Shown piece by piece: positions 63,535-64,000 of a stretch of DNA of 64,000 nt. The position numbers and the translations under genes were made by a program. The DNA comes from Cupriavidus sp. YR651 (lineage in GTDB: Bacteria; Pseudomonadota; Gammaproteobacteria; Burkholderiales; Burkholderiaceae). The stretch is from contig NZ_FMYZ01000004.1 in assembly GCF_900101625.1 (NCBI RefSeq), forward strand, positions 433,571-497,570. Reading direction: 5' to 3'. Positions within the stretch are counted from its first letter, which is position 1. The number at the start of each line of letters is the position of its first letter. The notes beneath the pieces are model-generated. The model had not been told where the DNA came from, made no database searches, and was given only the letters and a program-made list of their open reading frames with translations.

Positions 63535-64000
63535 ATGAACCGACCATTCGCCCGGCTGGCGATGCTAGCCGCCTGCGCGGCCACCGTGCTGGCCGTCGCG
63601 CCCGCGCTGGCTGCCGACAGCTATCCCGATCGCCCCATCCGCCTGATCGTGCCGTTCGCGCCGGGAGGCAGCGTGGATATCGCCGGCCGGCTGATCACCG
63701 ATGCGTGGGGCAAGCAGCTCGGGCAACCGGTGGTCGCGGACAACCGCGCCGGGGCGTCGGGCAACATCGGCATGGATCAGGTGGCCAAGGCCAAGCCGGA
63801 CGGCTACACGCTGGCGATCAACAACGTGGCGCTGGCGGTCAACCCGGCGTTGTTCGCGAAACTACCGTTCGACACCGCGAAGGATTTCGTCTCGGTTGGC
63901 ACGATGGGGACTTCGCAACATGTGCTGGTGGTGACCAACAGCCTGCCGGCGAAGAACGTGAAGGAGCTGGTGGCGCTGGCCAAGGCGCAGCCGGGCAAGC
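63535..64000 (+). CDS. TctC/Bug-family periplasmic solute receptor (truncated by window edge)
   Basis: The first 155 codons are present. The signal peptide ends at ALA-ADSYPDRPIRLIVPFAPGGSVDI and VVADNRAGASGNIGMDQVAKAKPDGYT follows, the standard Bug ligand motifs. AACAGGAGACCACC precedes the ATG. This is the fifth receptor of the family in the window; its partner genes lie beyond the right edge. Confidence 0.92.
   Translation, partial: MNRPFARLAMLAACAATVLAVAPALAADSYPDRPIRLIVPFAPGGSVDIAGRLITDAWGKQLGQPVVADNRAGASGNIGMDQVAKAKPDGYTLAINNVALAVNPALFAKLPFDTAKDFVSVGTMGTSQHVLVVTNSLPAKNVKELVALAKAQPGK

Overview
The window is GC-rich chromosomal DNA of a beta-proteobacterium, most likely Cupriavidus or a close Burkholderiaceae relative. 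The grounds are the gene repertoire: five tripartite-tricarboxylate (TctC/Bug) periplasmic receptors in 64 kb, many LysR regulators each next to a small catabolic cluster, a CYP116B-type self-sufficient P450, and an imuB-dnaE2 cassette. I assigned the genus from gene content, not from a database match. I saw no rRNA, tRNA, transposase, integrase or CRISPR array.

Layout. 1-4264: end of imuB and complete dnaE2 (error-prone repair). 4274-8728: P450-reductase fusion, a TctC receptor and a divergent IclR regulator with a clear operator. 8753-11050: glutathione transferase, a small secreted repeat protein followed by a 33-residue membrane microprotein, and a secreted DUF5666-like protein. 11181-17570: BKACE enzyme plus 3-hydroxyacyl-CoA dehydrogenase with LysR and TctC, then an MFS exporter divergent from a GlxA-type regulator. 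17685-23513: aromatic amino acid block, with DAHP synthase facing tyrB-aroP-hppD and a divergent Lrp-type regulator. 23571-30082: aldehyde dehydrogenase/LysR, a thioredoxin, a nuclease-helicase fusion and exonuclease III with a lysine/alanine-rich tail. 30096-31481: TetR, a second 33-residue microprotein and a second secreted repeat protein, paralogous to the pair at 9.8-10.3 kb. 31923-37123: FAH hydrolase/glyoxalase with LysR, MFS transporter, TetR/SDR pair. 37318-44694: chemoreceptor, BON protein, small secreted protein, patatin-AraC-cupin run and a PAS-GGDEF cyclase. 44738-50736: LysR divergent from an operon of TctC, aconitase-type large and small subunits, aminotransferase and RraA-type aldolase. 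50843-57746: small secreted helical-repeat protein, then an acid-sugar block (rhamnonate dehydratase, PdxA-like dehydrogenase, TctC, two LysR, DapA-type lyase). 57886-64000: CoA transferase, YCII protein, cyclic-nucleotide-domain flavoprotein, outer-membrane barrel protein and the start of a fifth TctC receptor.

The dominant theme is uptake and breakdown of organic acids: a TctC receptor, a few enzymes and a divergent LysR/IclR regulator. Many of the divergent promoter regions carry perfect inverted repeats, listed below.

Two observations stand out. First, two homologous gene pairs (9829-10305 and 30753-31481) each encode a secreted protein with AG-D-TG-S-P-R repeats followed by a 33-codon single-span membrane protein; I know of no described function for such a pair. 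Second, two near-identical long palindromic elements of 112 and 113 bp (6714-6825 and 53557-53669) each abut the stop codon of a different TctC gene.
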